A DNA stretch of 55,922 nucleotides from Deltaproteobacteria bacterium (GCA_016189835.1 JACPRU010000035.1:1-55922); one strand, 5' to 3'; positions 27,162 through 36,492 are shown, counted from the stretch's first letter. The notes: generated by a model from the letters alone, not told the origin. Translations and numbers: made by a program.

Positions 27162-29234
27162 ATGAGCTTTCCCCTGCTGCGGCATGCCGGCTCGTTTCTG
27201 CGCACCACGTGCACGAAGGGGACGCGCGCGGCGATCGTCGAGGCGGTGCGGTACCTGGCGCTGCGCAGCGGCCTGACCGGCCCGCAGGAGATCGCGGCGC
27301 TGCGTGCGGAGACCGCCGCCGCCCGCTCCGAGGTGGCCGGGTGGAAGGACGAAGCCCGCGCGGCGCACGGACGCATCGGCGCGTTGCGCCAGGCGCTCGA
27401 CCGCACCCACCGCCAGCTCACTCTCCAGGGAGACTCGCTGCGTTGGCTCGCCCGCCATCAGGACGGCCGCACGCCGCCGCCGGCCGCATCGAGCCTGGTG
27501 TCGGTGGTGCTCCCGGTGTGGAACCGCGAGCGGCAGGTCGTCGAAGCGGTCGAGAGCGTCCTCGCCCAGAGTTACCCGCGCTGGGAGCTGCTCATCGTCG
27601 ACGACGGCAGCACTGACGGCACGGTGGCCACCCTGCACCGCTTCCTCTCCGACCGCCGCGTCCGACTGTTCGTTCAAGAGCACCGCGGCGCGGCCGCGGC
27701 GCGGAACCGCGCCCTGGCCGAGAGCCGCGGCGAGATCGTCGCCTATCTCGACTCGGACGACGTCTGGTATCCGTCGTTCCTGGCCGCCGTCGTCGAGCGC
27801 CTGGAGAGCCACCCGGACAGCGACACCGCGTACGGCGCGCTGCTCGTGTCGCCCGCCGACCCCGCGGAGGTCTTCGTGCGCTGGGCTCCGTTCGATCGCG
27901 AGCGCCTGCTCGAGGGCAACTTCATTCCCATGATCGCCTTCGCGCATCGGCGCCGTCTCTACGACCGGCTGCTCGGCTTCGACGAGACGCTGACCCGACT
28001 TCTCGACTGGGATCTGATCCTGCGTTACACGGCCGAGTCCGTGCCGCTGGCGGTCCCCGTCGTCGCCGGCGAGTATCGCTTCGGGCCCTGGCGAAGGATC
28101 AGCCACGACGAGAGCATCGCCTTCAGCACCTGGAAGATTCGCCGCAAGCACGCGCGCCCTCCCGAGACGCGCCCGCGGATCCTGTATGCCCTGGAGTACG
28201 CGCCCACGCTCTCCGAGTCGTACGTGCAGGCGGAGATCGCCTGCATGCGGCGCTGGGGCGTGGAGATCGAGCTGTGGGCGGAACGCGATCCCCCGGCCCC
28301 CTGCTCGGCGGGAGTTCCGCTGCATCACGGCGAGCTCGGCGACGCGATCGCGCGGGTCCGCCCCGACGTGGTCCACGCCCACCACCTTCACCGCGCGCTA
28401 CGCTACTTGCCGGAGGTGGCGGCGGCGGGCTTGCCGATGACCATCCGCGGACACGGCGTGGAGTTCGATCCGGCTCGCCTGCACGAGCTGCTGTCGAGCC
28501 AGAGCGTCGACGCCGTGTACGTGTTCCCGCACCAGGCGGCGCTGCTCGGCCGCGCCGAGGCGAAGCTGCACGCGATGCCGGTGGCGTTCGATCCCCTTCG
28601 CTACGCCCCGGCCCGCGGCAAGGATCCACGCCTCGTCGTCCGGGCCTCGCTGGCCGCGCCGGCCAAGGGCCTCGCCACCTTCGTTCGTCTCGCCGCCCGC
28701 CATCGTTCCCACCGCTTCGTGCTGTTCGCCTGCTGGTCGATCGGTTACCCGCGCCACCTCGAGGAGCTCGTCGATCTCAACCGCTCGCTCGGCGCCCCGG
28801 TGGATCTGCGCGTCGATCGCCCCTACGAGGAAGTCGAGGCGGTGGTGCGCGAGGCCGGCATCTACCTGCACACGCCGACGCTCGCCGAGCCGTACGGAAT
28901 GCCGATCTCGATCGCCGAAGCGATGGCGACCGGCTGCTGGGTGATCGCGCGCCGTTGTCCGGGGTCCGCGGCCTACGTCGGCGAGGCCGGCAGGCTCTAC
29001 GACTCCGAGGACGAGGCCAGCGCCGTGCTGGACCAAACCGCCGCGTGGTCCGAAGAGGAGTGGCAGCGCGCCCGGCTGAGCGCGATCGATCGCGCCTTCT
29101 CCGGCTTCGCCAGCGACGTGGTCCTGCGCCCGCTCCTCGAGGACTGGTGCCGCCGGGCGCGGCTCGTCGCGCACGACCGGCACGCCGCTAGCCCCGAGCC
29201 GCCGGCCGTCGGACGATTTCGCGAGGCGGGGTGA
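27162..29234 (+). CDS. Two-domain glycosyltransferase (GT2 + GT4 type)
   Basis: A 690-aa protein. After an N-terminal helical stretch (~35-100, likely coiled coil), a GT2/GT-A domain (~115-330) shows SVVLPVWNRERQVVEAVESVLAQSYPRWELLIVDDGSTD and the metal-binding AYLDSDDVWY. A GT4/GT-B domain (~340-660) follows with PDVVHAHHLH and the nucleotide-binding LAEPYGMPISIAEAMATGC. It probably adds two sugars to a surface glycan. ATG 27162 has GGAGG at the right distance; GTG 27129 is less likely. No other glycan genes are near. Confidence 0.85.
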   Translation: MSFPLLRHAGSFLRTTCTKGTRAAIVEAVRYLALRSGLTGPQEIAALRAETAAARSEVAGWKDEARAAHGRIGALRQALDRTHRQLTLQGDSLRWLARHQDGRTPPPAASSLVSVVLPVWNRERQVVEAVESVLAQSYPRWELLIVDDGSTDGTVATLHRFLSDRRVRLFVQEHRGAAAARNRALAESRGEIVAYLDSDDVWYPSFLAAVVERLESHPDSDTAYGALLVSPADPAEVFVRWAPFDRERLLEGNFIPMIAFAHRRRLYDRLLGFDETLTRLLDWDLILRYTAESVPLAVPVVAGEYRFGPWRRISHDESIAFSTWKIRRKHARPPETRPRILYALEYAPTLSESYVQAEIACMRRWGVEIELWAERDPPAPCSAGVPLHHGELGDAIARVRPDVVHAHHLHRALRYLPEVAAAGLPMTIRGHGVEFDPARLHELLSSQSVDAVYVFPHQAALLGRAEAKLHAMPVAFDPLRYAPARGKDPRLVVRASLAAPAKGLATFVRLAARHRSHRFVLFACWSIGYPRHLEELVDLNRSLGAPVDLRVDRPYEEVEAVVREAGIYLHTPTLAEPYGMPISIAEAMATGCWVIARRCPGSAAYVGEAGRLYDSEDEASAVLDQTAAWSEEEWQRARLSAIDRAFSGFASDVVLRPLLEDWCRRARLVAHDRHAASPEPPAVGRFREAG

Positions 29235-29354
29235 GCTCGAGACGCAGGGCGGGCGCGACGGCCGTCGAGCGCCGCAGTGCATCCGGGGAGCGAGTTATGG
29301 CCGGCGGAGGTCGGTTGCGCCGCGGGGTGCGGTTCGTGTAGGCCGGGGCGCGGC

Positions 29355-30371
29355 GTGTCTGGCTCCGTCGATACCCGACCGGTGACCGCGCAGCTCACGG
29401 CGATGCTGCGCGTGAAGACCGGCGACCCCGGCGCGCAGGTCTGCGACGTGGAGCCGCTGCCCGGCCACGCCGCGTTCGGCTGCCGCTTCGTGCTGCGCTC
29501 GGCGGCCGACCCCGCGCCCCGCAAGCTGGTGCTGCGCCTGGCTCCGGAGGGAGTGCGCATCGCCGGGCCGGCCGACGTGGTCCTGCAGGCGAAGAGAATG
29601 CAGTCGCTCGCCGACACCGAGGTCCCCGTGCCGCCGATCCTCTGGTATGGCGACGAGCCGGGCTTCTTCGGACGCCCGTACTTCGTCGCGGGCTTCGTCG
29701 AAAGCTTCAAGCTCGCCGAGCGCCCCGAGCTTCGCTGCGACGAGATCCAGCGGCTGGCGCGGCTCGGCGTGCGAACGCTCGCCGCGCTCCACCGCGTCGA
29801 TTGGCGAGCGCGTCGCGCGGCCTGGGGCGAGCCCCAGCCGCTCGCCGAGGAGATGCGGCGACTCGATCATCTGCTCGACCGGCCGACGCTCGATCCGCGC
29901 GACGTCGCCCGGGCGCCGCAGCTGCGCGAGCGGCTGCGCGCCGGCGTTCCGGAAACGCCCCCCGGATGCGTCCACGGCGACTTCCAGTGGGGAAACGTCC
30001 TCTTCGACGAGCGCGGCGTGGCGGCGGTCATCGACTGGGAGATGGCGCTGCTCGGGCCGGTGCTGCTCGACCTGGGATGGTTGTGCTTCTTCGCCGACCC
30101 CGGGCCGGGGGTCGACCTCGGACGGATGCGCGAGATCACCCCGCTCGCTCCCGACGAGATCGTCGCGATCTACTGGGAGAGCGCGGGCTTCGCGGTCTCG
30201 CGCAAGGACGTGAACTGGTTCTCGGCCTTCGCCTGCTACCGCCTGGGCGTGCTCTCCTGCTTCAACGTGATGCTGCACCGGCGGGGCAAGCGCCACGATC
30301 CGGAATGGGAGACCATGGCGGTCGCCGCTCCGCGCATGTTCGAGCACGGCCTCGAGCTGCTGTCGGCCTGA
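29355..30371 (+). CDS. Kinase-like phosphotransferase (APH fold)
   Basis: A ~338-aa aminoglycoside-phosphotransferase-fold protein. The catalytic loop CVHGDFQWGNVLFDERG and the metal-site VIDWEMALLGPVLLDLGW are intact. The N-lobe contains KLVLRLAPEG and the hinge GFFGRPYFVAGFVESF. It is unlikely to confer antibiotic resistance: the surroundings and the DLGW-type sequence match the ACAD10/11-associated group. The start is uncertain (GTG 29355 or GTG 29382). It converges on the thiolase remnant. Confidence 0.83.
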   Translation: MSGSVDTRPVTAQLTAMLRVKTGDPGAQVCDVEPLPGHAAFGCRFVLRSAADPAPRKLVLRLAPEGVRIAGPADVVLQAKRMQSLADTEVPVPPILWYGDEPGFFGRPYFVAGFVESFKLAERPELRCDEIQRLARLGVRTLAALHRVDWRARRAAWGEPQPLAEEMRRLDHLLDRPTLDPRDVARAPQLRERLRAGVPETPPGCVHGDFQWGNVLFDERGVAAVIDWEMALLGPVLLDLGWLCFFADPGPGVDLGRMREITPLAPDEIVAIYWESAGFAVSRKDVNWFSAFACYRLGVLSCFNVMLHRRGKRHDPEWETMAVAAPRMFEHGLELLSA

Positions 30372-30417
30372 TCGACGGATCCCTCGCGGCGACGAACGAT
30401 CGCGCCGCCGCCTGCCC

Positions 30418-30617
30418 TCAAGCCTTCTCGAGGACGTGGATCACGCAGGCGCTGCCCATGCCCGGGCCGCCGCCATCTCGTACGCCGCTTCGGCCGCCAG
30501 GCGAGTGACCGCGTTGAAGTCGGGGGCGATCATCTCTCGCTCGGCGAAGGGGACTTCTGCCGATGCCATGGTCGCCTCGAGCCCTGGTCCCGCGTCGAGC
30601 GCCGTCCGCGGCGGCGC
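30418..30617 (-). pseudogene. Thiolase gene remnant with internal deletion
   Basis: Read on the minus strand from ~30617, one frame gives a helix typical of SCP-x thiolases just before the catalytic ELHD(C/A)F region (EREMIAPDFNAVTRLAAEAAYEMA). A different frame then gives the thiolase C-terminus GGGPGMGSACVIHVLEKA up to the stop at 30418. The active-site middle is missing, so a deletion joined the two ends out of frame. It follows the ligase at 30618 with no gap. Confidence 0.6.
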
Positions 30618-32201
30618 TCAGGTCTTCGCCCGCGCATACCGCGCGCGCAGCGCCTTCTTGTCCGGCTTGCCGAGACCGCTGAGCGGGATGCTGTCGATGA
30701 AGTCGACCGACTTCGGGGCCTGCACCGCTCCTTTCTTCTCGCGGACCAGGGAGATCAGCTCCTCCGCCGCGACGCTCGCGTTCGGGCGCAGCACCACGAC
30801 CGCCTTGACCGCCTCGCCCCACTTCTCGTCCGCAACGCCGATCACGGCGGCGGACGCCACCGCCGGATGTGACGACAGCACGTCCTCGACCTCGCGCGGA
30901 AAGACGTTGAAGCCTCCGGTCACGATCATGTCCTTCTTGCGATCCACGATCCTCAGGAATCCGTCGGGATCCTTCACGGCCACGTCGCCGGTGTGCAGCC
31001 ACCCTCCCTGAAACGCCTCCGCCGTCTGCTGCGGCTTGTTGAGATAGCCCGCCATCAGCAGCGGACCGCGCACGCAGATCTCGCCCGGAACGCCGTCCGG
31101 AACCTCTCGCCCCCGGTCGTCGAGGAGCGCCACCCCCACCCACGGAACCGGGCGGCCGCACGACGCCAGACGCGCCAGGTTGGACGGATCATGCTCTCGC
31201 TTCTTGAGCACGGTGACCGTCATCGGCGCTTCGGCCTGGCCATAGAACTGGAAGAACACCGGGCCGATGCGCTCGATCGCCTCCTTCAGGCGGGTGGGCG
31301 AGATCGACGAGGCGCCGTAGAAGATCGTCTCGAGGCTCGAGAGATCGAACTCGGCGAAGCGTGGATGACCGAGCAGCGCGTAGATCATGGTCGGCACCAT
31401 GATCGCGCTGGTAATGCGGTGGCGCTCGATCGCCTCGAGGACCGCCACCGGCTCGAAGGCCGGCAGCACCACCAGCGATCCGCCGCGCAACAGCGTGGGG
31501 AGGAACGCGGCGGCGCCCGCGTGGCTGAGCGGCGCGCACACCAGATGGCGGATCTCCGCCGGCCACTCCCACTCGGCCATCATGATCACCAGCGTGTACC
31601 AGGCCGACAGGTTCGTGGTCATGATGGCCTTCGGCTTTCCGGTGGTGCCGCCGGAATACGACAGCCGGCTGACCTCGTCGGCGCGCACGACGGGGGCGAC
31701 CAGCGGCCGGGGCGCGTGGCGGGCGGCGAGAGCCTCGAGGTCGCGCCCCACCCGCGTCGGACCGAACGCGAGCAGGTGCTTCAAGCCGGGCGTTCCCCGC
31801 TTCAGGGCGGCGGCCTGCTCGTCGAAGCTCGTCGGATCGTAGATCAGCACCTCGATGCCCGCGTCGTCCATCATGTAGAGGTAATCGTCGAGCGAGCCCA
31901 TCGGATGCATGGGGACGATGCACAGCCGCCCCACCGACGCCGCGTTGAACGCGTGCATCACCTCGGGGCGGTTCTTGGACAGCAGGCCAACGCGCGTGCC
32001 GGGGCGGATGCCCAGCTCCTCGAACGCCTGCAGGTAGGTGCTCAAGACGTCACGCATCTCGCCGGCCGTCATGATCCGGCCATCGGCCATGTGCAGGACG
32101 GCGCGCTCGGTATCGCGGTTGAGCGCCTCGACCAGCATGTGCGGCGTGAACACCCCGGCACGCAGCTCCGGTGGGGCGGGCATCTCGCTCTCGGCCGTCA
32201 C
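30618..32201 (-). CDS. AMP-dependent acyl-CoA ligase (FadD3-like)
   Basis: A 527-aa ANL-superfamily CoA ligase. Motifs: RLSYSGGTTGKPKAIMTTN, FFQFYGQAEAPMTVT, GGWLHTGDVAVKDPDG, DRKKDMIVTGGFNVFPREVED and the C-terminal LSGLGKPDKKAL with the adenylation Lys. The pattern is close to FadD3/FadD17-type ligases that act on cyclic or steroid-derived acids (family-level inference). It is the third gene of an operon with the ACAD at 35501 and the flavin oxidoreductase, 31 bp after the latter. Confidence 0.92.
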   Translation of the reverse strand: MTAESEMPAPPELRAGVFTPHMLVEALNRDTERAVLHMADGRIMTAGEMRDVLSTYLQAFEELGIRPGTRVGLLSKNRPEVMHAFNAASVGRLCIVPMHPMGSLDDYLYMMDDAGIEVLIYDPTSFDEQAAALKRGTPGLKHLLAFGPTRVGRDLEALAARHAPRPLVAPVVRADEVSRLSYSGGTTGKPKAIMTTNLSAWYTLVIMMAEWEWPAEIRHLVCAPLSHAGAAAFLPTLLRGGSLVVLPAFEPVAVLEAIERHRITSAIMVPTMIYALLGHPRFAEFDLSSLETIFYGASSISPTRLKEAIERIGPVFFQFYGQAEAPMTVTVLKKREHDPSNLARLASCGRPVPWVGVALLDDRGREVPDGVPGEICVRGPLLMAGYLNKPQQTAEAFQGGWLHTGDVAVKDPDGFLRIVDRKKDMIVTGGFNVFPREVEDVLSSHPAVASAAVIGVADEKWGEAVKAVVVLRPNASVAAEELISLVREKKGAVQAPKSVDFIDSIPLSGLGKPDKKALRARYARAKT

Positions 32202-32232
32202 GGCTCCTCCGCTGGGGCGCTGCCGCCCCCGA

Positions 32233-34254
32233 TCAGATCTGTCGCACCAGGTACGCCGCCTCGTGGACCGCGTTTCCGAACGACCGCGGCTGGCGAGCGT
32301 CGCCGATGACGTGCACGGTCGGGCCTCGACCGGCCAGAGCCGTGGCCAGCCCGTTCACGGACTCGCGGCCCAGGCTGACGATCAGCGCGTCGCAAGCGAT
32401 CGTCTCGCCCGCTCCGTCGGGCCGCTTGACGCGGACGCTCTTCTCGCCGACCTGCTCGACGACGACGCCGAGCTCGGGATGCACGCCTGCCTGCGCCAGC
32501 CAGGGGAGCACGTGATGGGCGCGTGAGCCGATGTAGACCGCCGGCGCCAGCGCCGCGCCCGGATCGAGAAGCCTCACCGAGCGTCCCTGGCGGGCCAGAT
32601 CGATCGCCAGCTCGATTCCCTCGCCGGCACCCCAGAGGACCACCGAGCGTCCGGGATCGGCGGCGGCGCCGTCCCGCGCCATGACCTCGTCGAGGGTCAG
32701 CACGAAGCCGCGCTTGCAGCCGTCCCTCAAGCCCGGCACCTGCGGCAGCACCGCGCGGGAGCCGGTGGCGACCACCACGACGTCCGGCTTCTCGGCGAGG
32801 ATCAGCTCCGCCGTAGCTTCGATTCCGAGCCTGCGGTCGACGCCGAGCAGCTCCAGCTGGTGGATCTGGTAATCCGGCTGGTGGCGCATCGACTCGACGT
32901 TGGGCAGGCACCGGTAGTTCCCCGCCCAGTCCATCGCGCCGCCCAGCCGCCGGCTCCTCTCGAACAGCACGACCTCGTGGCCGATCATCCTGGCGAGGCG
33001 CGCATATTCCATGCCTCCCGGGCCGCCGCCGGCGATCACCACCTTCTTCGGGCGCGTCGTCGGCCGGATGCGGTATTCGCGGTCCCGTCCGAAGTCCGGG
33101 TTCTGCGCCGACCCGCACCAGCCCTTCGCGAAGATGTTGCCCTGCAACAGCGAGGCGCCCGTGCGCGCCGACTTGCGGATCTCGCGCTCGCGCCCCTCGC
33201 GCATCTTGTTCGGGAACTCGGGATCGTCGATCGACAGGCGGCAGACCCCGGCGAACTCGGCGCCGCCCTCCTCCACCATCGTTCGCAGGTGGTCGGGGGT
33301 GCCGAGGTTGCACGACCCGATCAGCGGCATGTCGATGCCCCGTTCGCGCAGCCGGCGCTTCAACAGGCGGATGTTGTCGAGGTTGACGACGTTCGGGGTA
33401 TAGAACCCGCCGCCGATGAACTCGAACGACGCGACGTCGGTCCGGCGGCTCTTGGCCGGCAGCATCGACCCGAAGGTGCAGTCGAGGACCGCGATGCCGA
33501 GCCGGTGGAGGCGCGGCGCGTAGTGCTCCGCGAAGTACTCGATGTCGTAGCCGCCCTCGAGGTTCTCGTCGCAGCACAGGCGGGGAACGATCGGAAAACC
33601 CTCGCCGCAAAGCTCTTGCGTGCGCTCGATGATCTGTTCGCAGAAGAGAAAGCGGTCGGCGTACGGGTCCCGCCGGCCGACGTTCGAGAGCAGCGACAGC
33701 GTCGTGTGCGGCAGCGACCCGTGGCAGAAGTGAAAGGACACGAAGTCGAAGCCGGCCTCCTGGACGCGGCGCGCGGCCTGTCCGAAGTCCTCGACCAGGC
33801 TCTGGTAGACCTCGGTGGGCACGACGCGCGGCTTGGGGTTGCCGATCGGCAGCACGTCGCTCGGGCCCCAGGAGACCGTGTCGGGGATCCAGCCCTCGCC
33901 GGGCTTGAGCGGCACGGTCGCGCCCAGGCCGGGGATGAGGCCGCCGTAGAACAGCTGGATGCCCGCCAGCGAGTCGTTGTGGTGGATCACCTCGACCACG
34001 TCGCGAAGACCGATGACGTAGGTGTCGTCGTAGATGCCGAGCATGCGCTCGTTGATCAGCCCGTCATGGCGCACGCAGGTCGCGCCGACGATGACCGCAC
34101 CGAATCCGCCCTTGGCCAGGGTCTCGTAGACGCCCACCAGGCGGTCCGTCACGTGTCCGTGAGGATCCGACAGGTTCATGGTGGTCGGCTCGTGGACGAT
34201 GCGGTTCTTGAACCTGAGACCCCTCGCCTCGAACGGCTGGAACAGCTTTTCCAT
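32233..34254 (-). CDS. OYE-like/2,4-dienoyl-CoA reductase-type flavoprotein lacking the 4Fe-4S cysteines
   Basis: A 673-aa two-module flavoprotein. Residues 1-~370 form an old-yellow-enzyme TIM barrel (LFQPFEARGLRFKNRIVHEP, VSFHFCHGSLPHTTLSLLSNVGRRDPYADR). Residues ~385-673 form an FAD/NAD(P)H module (KKVVIAGGGPGGMEYAR, VLFERSRRLGGAMDW, VVLWGAGEGIELA, VHVIGDARQPRS). In 2,4-dienoyl-CoA and trimethylamine dehydrogenases a CxxCxxxC...C cluster joins the two. Here that region reads IRKSARTGASLLQGNIFAKG followed by GWCGSAQNP, with only the last cysteine. The substrate is unknown. The ATG lies 50 bp after the ACAD. Confidence 0.88.
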   Translation of the reverse strand: MEKLFQPFEARGLRFKNRIVHEPTTMNLSDPHGHVTDRLVGVYETLAKGGFGAVIVGATCVRHDGLINERMLGIYDDTYVIGLRDVVEVIHHNDSLAGIQLFYGGLIPGLGATVPLKPGEGWIPDTVSWGPSDVLPIGNPKPRVVPTEVYQSLVEDFGQAARRVQEAGFDFVSFHFCHGSLPHTTLSLLSNVGRRDPYADRFLFCEQIIERTQELCGEGFPIVPRLCCDENLEGGYDIEYFAEHYAPRLHRLGIAVLDCTFGSMLPAKSRRTDVASFEFIGGGFYTPNVVNLDNIRLLKRRLRERGIDMPLIGSCNLGTPDHLRTMVEEGGAEFAGVCRLSIDDPEFPNKMREGREREIRKSARTGASLLQGNIFAKGWCGSAQNPDFGRDREYRIRPTTRPKKVVIAGGGPGGMEYARLARMIGHEVVLFERSRRLGGAMDWAGNYRCLPNVESMRHQPDYQIHQLELLGVDRRLGIEATAELILAEKPDVVVVATGSRAVLPQVPGLRDGCKRGFVLTLDEVMARDGAAADPGRSVVLWGAGEGIELAIDLARQGRSVRLLDPGAALAPAVYIGSRAHHVLPWLAQAGVHPELGVVVEQVGEKSVRVKRPDGAGETIACDALIVSLGRESVNGLATALAGRGPTVHVIGDARQPRSFGNAVHEAAYLVRQI

Positions 34255-34304
34255 GCTCTCTCCCGCGCGGCTGCCGGCCGCGCGACCGGGCGCTCTCGGC
34301 GTGG

Positions 34305-35501
34305 TCACGCGCGCGCGGTCGAGCTGGGGATGCCGAACGCGGCCTCGCCGAGCAGCGCCGCGGAGAGGATCGCGTAGTGCATCTCCGTCGCGCCTTCCGC
34401 GACGATCTTGGTGCGCGCATCGCGCAAGTAGCGGTTGACGCCGGTGCGGTCCATGATCCCCGCGCCGCCCCACATCTGCAGCAGCGTGTTGGTGCCTTGC
34501 ACCGCGGTCTCGCCGACGTGCGCCTTGCAAAGCGACCCGAGCAGGCCGTCGATCCCGATCTCCTCGAAGCCCCGACGCCCCTCGGTGGGCAGCCGGCGCG
34601 CGGACGTGTAGAGCAGGCTGCGGCAGGCCTCGATCTTGGCGTAGATCTCGGCCAGCCAGTAGGCGACCGGCTGCACCTGGGTCATCGGCGCGCCGTAGAG
34701 CGTACGCCCCTTCACGTACTCCAGGGTCCTCTCGAACATGCCTTCCAGGCAGCCGAGCGAGGTCGCCGCGTGGCCGAGGAAGCTCGCCTGGTTGACCACG
34801 CCGAGATCGTGATTGCCGCTCAGCAGATCGCCGAGGACGTTCTCGGGCGGGATGAAGACGTCGTTGAACATGACCGTTCCGGTGTTCGTTCCGCGCCAGC
34901 CGAGCTTGTCTTCGTAGCGGGCGACGACGAAGCCGGGCATCCCCTGCTCGACGATCGCGCAGCCGTAGCCCTCGGTCCCGTTGCGCGACGTCCTCGCCAT
35001 CACCAGATAGTTCTTGGCGGTGCCCTGCGTGCAGAAGATCTTGACGCCGTTCAGCCGGTAGCCCTGGCCGTCCGGGGTCAGACGGGTCTGGTGCGCCATG
35101 ACGTTGGCCGCACCCGCCGGCTCGGTCTGGGACCAAGCCAGCAGACGTTCCCCCTTGGCCGACGGCACCAGGTACTTCTGCTTCTGCGCCTCGCTTCCCA
35201 GCATCTCGACGGAGCCCGGGCAGAGCACGATCTCGACGTTGAGCAGGCCGGCGAACGCCGGGCTCTCCTTGGCGATCTCCTCGAGGACCAGGCAGGTCGT
35301 CGTGAGGTCGGCTCCCAGCCCGCCGTACCGCGGCGAGACGAAGAGAGCGAAGAAATTCAGCTCCGCGCAGCGCGCGACGAGGTCCTCCGGCACGCGGTCC
35401 TCGTGATCGATCTCGACCGCTCGCGGCCGGACCTCCTTCTGCGCGAACTTGCGCGCCGTATCCCGAACCGCTTGCTGCTCCTCGGTGAGAAAGTACGACA
35501 T
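34305..35501 (-). CDS. Acyl-CoA dehydrogenase
   Basis: A 398-aa ACAD family enzyme. Seen are RYGGLGADLTTTCLVLEEI, LLAWSQTEPAGAANVMAH, YRLNGVKIFCTQGTAKNY, GRTLYGAPMTQVQPVAYWLAEIY and the C-terminal KIVAEGATEMHYAIL, in which the Glu of EGAT is the likely catalytic base. ATG 35501 is preceded by GGAGGAACCGG. It is the first gene of the operon ACAD - flavin oxidoreductase - CoA ligase, probably reading a candidate sigma54 promoter 61 bases upstream. Confidence 0.93.
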   Translation of the reverse strand: MSYFLTEEQQAVRDTARKFAQKEVRPRAVEIDHEDRVPEDLVARCAELNFFALFVSPRYGGLGADLTTTCLVLEEIAKESPAFAGLLNVEIVLCPGSVEMLGSEAQKQKYLVPSAKGERLLAWSQTEPAGAANVMAHQTRLTPDGQGYRLNGVKIFCTQGTAKNYLVMARTSRNGTEGYGCAIVEQGMPGFVVARYEDKLGWRGTNTGTVMFNDVFIPPENVLGDLLSGNHDLGVVNQASFLGHAATSLGCLEGMFERTLEYVKGRTLYGAPMTQVQPVAYWLAEIYAKIEACRSLLYTSARRLPTEGRRGFEEIGIDGLLGSLCKAHVGETAVQGTNTLLQMWGGAGIMDRTGVNRYLRDARTKIVAEGATEMHYAILSAALLGEAAFGIPSSTARA

Positions 35502-35560
35502 CCGGTTCCTCCTGGCCCCAGGGGCGGGCCCTTCTTCTCCCCTTGGCACCTTTCCCACGT

Positions 35561-35576
35561 TGCAAGCGCGGTTCCT
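35561..35576 (-). promoter_or_regulatory. Candidate sigma54 promoter of the ACAD/flavoprotein/ligase operon
   Basis: The minus strand reads AGGAACC-GCGC-TTGCA. GG-N10-GC spacing and the TTGC box are exact, but the -24 box has three deviations (T1, C4, G7). The -12 GC is 61 bases from the ATG, close to the 58-59 at the stronger promoters. The rest of the 354-bp gap 35502-35855 shows nothing I can name. Confidence 0.4.
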
Positions 35577-35855
35577 GACAGCGACGCGGCGATCGAGCGG
35601 AATCGGCGAGCCGGCGAAACCTCACGCTCCGCTGACGCTTTCGTCGACTCTCCGGCGCTCGGGCGCCGCCGGCGACCGTCGCACGCCGCGCGCGATCATG
35701 TGTTCGCGAGCGACAGTTGTATCGAAAAGCAGCAGCCGTTCAGGAGCGCGGTCGAGCCAGCCGCTGCCGAGACGAGATCGCGGCTGCGCGCGCGACGTCG
35801 GGCGACGGGAGCGATCGTTCGCAGGCGAGCGACCGAGCCATGCCGATCGATTCGC

Positions 35856-36188
35856 TCAATGACGGTGCTCGAGATGGAGCGAGCGGCGCTCGCTCGGCCC
35901 GGCAGCCGGGTCATCCTCCGCGCCGTCCTCGCCGGGCATCATCGGCTCTCCCTCCGGGAAACCGTTCAGCGTCGGCCGCTGGCGGGCCTGCGGCAGGCGC
36001 AGCGGCTGCTGCTCGAGCCGCAGCGGAAGCTGCGGTGGCTCGACCTCGGGCAGCTCGAGCTTCGGCCGGTCCGGTGTGGGCACGGTCAACGGCCGGCGAG
36101 GCCGAACTTCGATCGGCTCGGCCGCCAGCGCGCCGATCGAGAGGAAGAAGAGCCATGCGGCGGCGAGCCGGGTCGGCGATGGGCGCAT
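35856..36188 (-). CDS. Small proline-rich secreted protein
   Basis: A 110-aa protein with a clear Sec signal peptide (MRPSPTRLAAAWLFFLSIGALAAEP, cleavage after ALA) and a mature part rich in Pro, Leu, Arg and Glu with PxLxLPxVEPPQLP-like repeats. It looks unstructured and periplasmic or surface-exposed. No family is recognised. It lies about 125 bp downstream of the 59-aa gene on the same strand and could share its transcript. Confidence 0.55.
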   Translation of the reverse strand: MRPSPTRLAAAWLFFLSIGALAAEPIEVRPRRPLTVPTPDRPKLELPEVEPPQLPLRLEQQPLRLPQARQRPTLNGFPEGEPMMPGEDGAEDDPAAGPSERRSLHLEHRH

Positions 36189-36312
36189 GGCTCTCGCTTA
36201 CCACAGCGCGATCTCTCCGCCATCCCCCGCGGGCGCTCGTGGCGTGTCGGTTCTTCGCCGAGGGCGCGACCCGGCGGTTGCGGCTCGCGTCGCCCGCGAG
36301 GCTCTTCGCGCC

Positions 36313-36492
36313 TCAGGCGGCCCGGTGGCCCGCGGGCCGGGAGCCTCCGACGGGGTGCCGCGCGCGGAACCGCTCGGCCTCGAGAGTCACCCAGTCGGCG
36401 GCGGTGCGGCGGAACAATCGACACCAGCGCTGCATCACCCGGCACTCGTAGCGAATGTCGTCATCGGTCAGATGTCCGCGGCCAGCGCTCAT
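36313..36492 (-). CDS. 59-aa hypothetical small protein
   Basis: A compact basic protein starting MSAGRGHLTDDDIRYECRV, continuing with MQRWCRLFRRTAADWV and ending AERFRARHPVGG...; two Cys and three Trp/Tyr in an apparently helical core. It has a GAGGGG Shine-Dalgarno and a near-perfect sigma54 promoter 29 bases upstream of its ATG, which together argue that it is a real gene. No family is recognised; its promoter suggests co-expression with the nos and catabolic operons. Confidence 0.62.
   Translation of the reverse strand: MSAGRGHLTDDDIRYECRVMQRWCRLFRRTAADWVTLEAERFRARHPVGGSRPAGHRAA

Noticed and set aside
29355..30371. Antibiotic-resistance aminoglycoside phosphotransferase.
   Set aside because: Only the kinase fold is shared; sequence and neighbourhood fit the acyl-CoA-associated group better.
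32233..35625. A 1130-codon minus frame that would join a basic N-terminal region to the flavin oxidoreductase.
   Set aside because: The first ~457 codons are a shadow of the ACAD at 34305-35501; the oxidoreductase starts at ATG 34254.
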